From Chloroflexota bacterium (lineage in GTDB: Bacteria; Chloroflexota; Anaerolineae; Anaerolineales; UBA4823), in the NCBI GenBank assembly GCA_030669775.1, contig DAOVCZ010000132.1, positions 1 to 5,982 on the forward strand: DNA of 5,982 nucleotides, read 5' to 3'. Each line of letters starts with the position of its first letter. The first letter of the stretch is position 1. Under the pieces are notes generated by a model. The model ran no database searches. It saw only the letters and a program-made list of their open reading frames with translations, and was not told the origin of the DNA. The translations under genes were made by a program, and so were the position numbers. Positions 5,334 through 5,982 of this stretch are shown in pieces.

Positions 5334-5666
5334 TTATTTTTCTAACGCAGATGTGTCTGTTATCATCTCGGTCACCTCAGATTGTGGAGCAAACACTTCG
5401 ATCAGGTTTCCGCAGCAGACCACCACCTTGCCCTGGTTGAGGCTGTAAAAGGTGTGTTTGCCTTCATTGCGCACTCTGACAAGTCCCGCATCACGTAATA
5501 TCGCCAAGTGGTGGGATACGGTCGGTTGGCTGACGTCGACTGCTTCGACGATATCACCGACGCTCATCTCACGGCAGCAGATCAAAATCATGATCTCCTG
5601 ACGCGTGGGATCTGCGAGAGCTTTTGCAAACTCGACTGAACTGGTCGCTTTCGTTTTAGCATTCAC
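5334..5666 (-). CDS. arsR: ArsR/SmtB-family arsenic-responsive repressor, atypical cysteine layout
   Basis: Encodes 110 residues from a GTG codon, preceded 8 nt upstream by GAAGG. It is a dimeric winged-helix repressor that releases DNA on binding trivalent arsenic or a related thiophilic ligand. ALADPTRQEI (16-25) is the family's first core helix. The helix-turn-helix covers about 35-60 with the recognition helix SQPTVSHHLAILRDAGLV (46-63), followed by a wing ending in YSL (74-76). The classical sensor ELCVCDL is replaced by REMSVGDI (32-39), without cysteine. Instead vicinal pairs stand at C30-C31 and C84-C85 (VCCGN). Such CC pairs recall AfArsR, where C95, C96 and C102 bind As(III), so I infer an arsenic or methylarsenite sensor rather than a zinc or cadmium one. 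It is transcribed towards arsM and probably represses its own promoter through the sites at 5692-5707. Confidence 0.93.
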   Translation of the reverse strand: MNAKTKATSSVEFAKALADPTRQEIMILICCREMSVGDIVEAVDVSQPTVSHHLAILRDAGLVRVRNEGKHTFYSLNQGKVVVCCGNLIEVFAPQSEVTEMITDTSALEK

Positions 5667-5674
5667 ATCGACAA

Positions 5675-5679
5675 CCTTC
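5675..5679 (-). promoter_or_regulatory. Ribosome binding site selecting the GTG start of arsR
   Basis: GAAGG on the minus strand is 8 nt upstream of GTG at 5666. An overlapping ATG at 5668-5666 runs straight into TGA, and the ATG 1 nt after the GTG is in another frame, so GTG is the credible start. The predicted transcript begins very close to this motif, so the leader is only about a dozen bases. Confidence 0.55.
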
Positions 5680-5685
5680 GATATA

Positions 5686-5714
5686 ACTCTAATCGATAAT
5701 CATCGATATGTCAA
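5686..5714 (-). promoter_or_regulatory. arsR promoter
   Basis: On the minus strand a perfect TTGACA (5714-5709) is followed by a 17-bp spacer and TAGAGT (5691-5686, 4/6 to TATAAT). An uninterrupted run of eight T lies just upstream of the -35 and could act as an UP-like element. The weaker -10 and the operator within the spacer suit a regulated promoter. Confidence 0.65.
5692..5707. promoter_or_regulatory. Probable ArsR operator: two ATCGAT sites one helical turn apart
   Basis: ATCGAT occurs at 5692-5697 and 5702-5707, separated by 4 bp, so centres are 10 bp apart and lie on the same face of the helix. Each half is palindromic and the whole is a dyad. A partial copy (TTCGAT, 5677-5682) lies nearer the gene. 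The pair fills the spacer between -35 and -10, so a bound ArsR dimer would occlude RNA polymerase. The position is seen directly; binding by this ArsR is inferred. Confidence 0.6.
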
Positions 5715-5716
5715 GT

Positions 5717-5738
5717 AAAAAAAACCCTTTGGTCAAAG
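5717..5738 (-). terminator. Weak intrinsic terminator for the gene at the right edge
   Basis: On the minus strand CTTT-GACC-AAAG forms a 4-bp stem, followed by GG and eight T. The T-run is good but the stem is short and A+T-rich. It lies between the end of the partial gene at 5804 and the arsR -35 box, the right place to insulate the arsenic unit. The T-run may instead belong to the arsR promoter. Confidence 0.3.
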
Positions 5739-5803
5739 CGATTCGAAAATTTTGCAGTTTGGGATTTGGGCCAGCTCCCCCGTTTTGGAATACCTTTCAG
5801 TAG

Positions 5804-5982
5804 CTAATATCGGATTTTAATTTTGACCAACACCCGCTCCGCCACTATCCGTTCAAGGTCGCTCTGGTCCGGCACACCCTCATCATCCAAACTGACCTTG
5901 AAGAATCTGGCGCTTGAAGGTGAAAGGCGGAAGAAATCGTGGAATGCATTACTGAGCGCATCCTGATCTGTGATAGCTTCTC
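5804..5982 (-). CDS. C-terminal 58 codons of an unrecognised gene (5' end outside the window)
   Basis: On the minus strand a frame enters from the window edge (first full codon at 5980) and runs 58 codons to TAG at 5806-5804. The peptide is balanced in charged residues and looks genuinely coding: NAFHDFFRLSPSSARFF is followed by an acidic stretch (LDDEGVPDQSDLER) and a basic end, VKIKIRY. The pattern suggests a soluble protein with a C-terminal helix and strand. I cannot assign a family. It is oriented like arsR and arsM and ends about 90 bp before the arsR promoter, so it is probably a separate unit; whether it is also arsenic-related cannot be told. Confidence 0.65.
   Translation of the reverse strand, partial: EAITDQDALSNAFHDFFRLSPSSARFFKVSLDDEGVPDQSDLERIVAERVLVKIKIRY

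Noticed and set aside
5239..5448. Plus-strand open frame across the arsR-arsM gap and the end of arsR
   Set aside because: Most of it is antisense to arsR, and the remainder covers the regulatory leader; no start signal.

Overview
The window looks like an ordinary bacterial chromosome segment with short intergenic gaps, genes on both strands and moderate, uneven base composition. The genes on the left edge and the intergenic DNA are visibly A+T-rich, while the genes at about 1.6-2.5 kb and 4.3-5.7 kb are richer in G+C. The gene set is an arsR-arsM pair, a polytopic membrane protein of a type I associate with Anaerolineae, and a DUF4190-like membrane protein. It makes a Chloroflexota (Anaerolineae-like) source my best guess. 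That is inference, because no rRNA or other marker gene is present.

Layout. Positions 2-106 hold a possible 3' end of an upstream gene (weak). Positions 85-999 (+) encode a short-chain dehydrogenase/reductase (SDR) with a degenerate C-terminal half. Positions 1156-1617 (+) encode a small DUF4190-like membrane protein. It converges on a second, canonical SDR at 1630-2487 (-), and the two stop codons sit in the arms of one small hairpin. A 190-bp divergent intergenic region follows, with a good sigma70-type promoter and strong ribosome binding site for a roughly 7-TM membrane protein at 2678-3292 (+). A 12-bp hairpin with A- and T-rich flanks at 3396-3429 is a convincing bidirectional terminator between that gene and a GNAT acetyltransferase at 3467-3979 (-), which appears to be read from a leaderless promoter.

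The right third is an arsenic module on the minus strand. arsR (5334-5666, GTG start) is preceded by a TTGACA promoter whose 17-bp spacer contains two ATCGAT half-sites exactly one helical turn apart. It is followed, after a 172-bp leader containing a hairpin, by arsM (4304-5161), an As(III) S-adenosylmethionine methyltransferase. ArsR should sense trivalent arsenicals and release its own promoter, and ArsM would methylate them. No arsenic efflux pump or arsenate reductase gene is visible here. Both proteins carry unusual vicinal cysteine pairs: ArsR lacks the classical CxC motif but has CC pairs at 30-31 and 84-85, and ArsM has an extra CC pair at 26-27 before the conserved core. The window ends inside another minus-strand gene (5804-5982), of which only the last 58 codons are visible.

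I saw no tRNA or rRNA gene, CRISPR array, insertion sequence or recognisable phage gene. The most interesting content is the unusual cysteine layout and tight operator architecture of the arsRM module. I do not see evidence for a wholly new multi-gene system.
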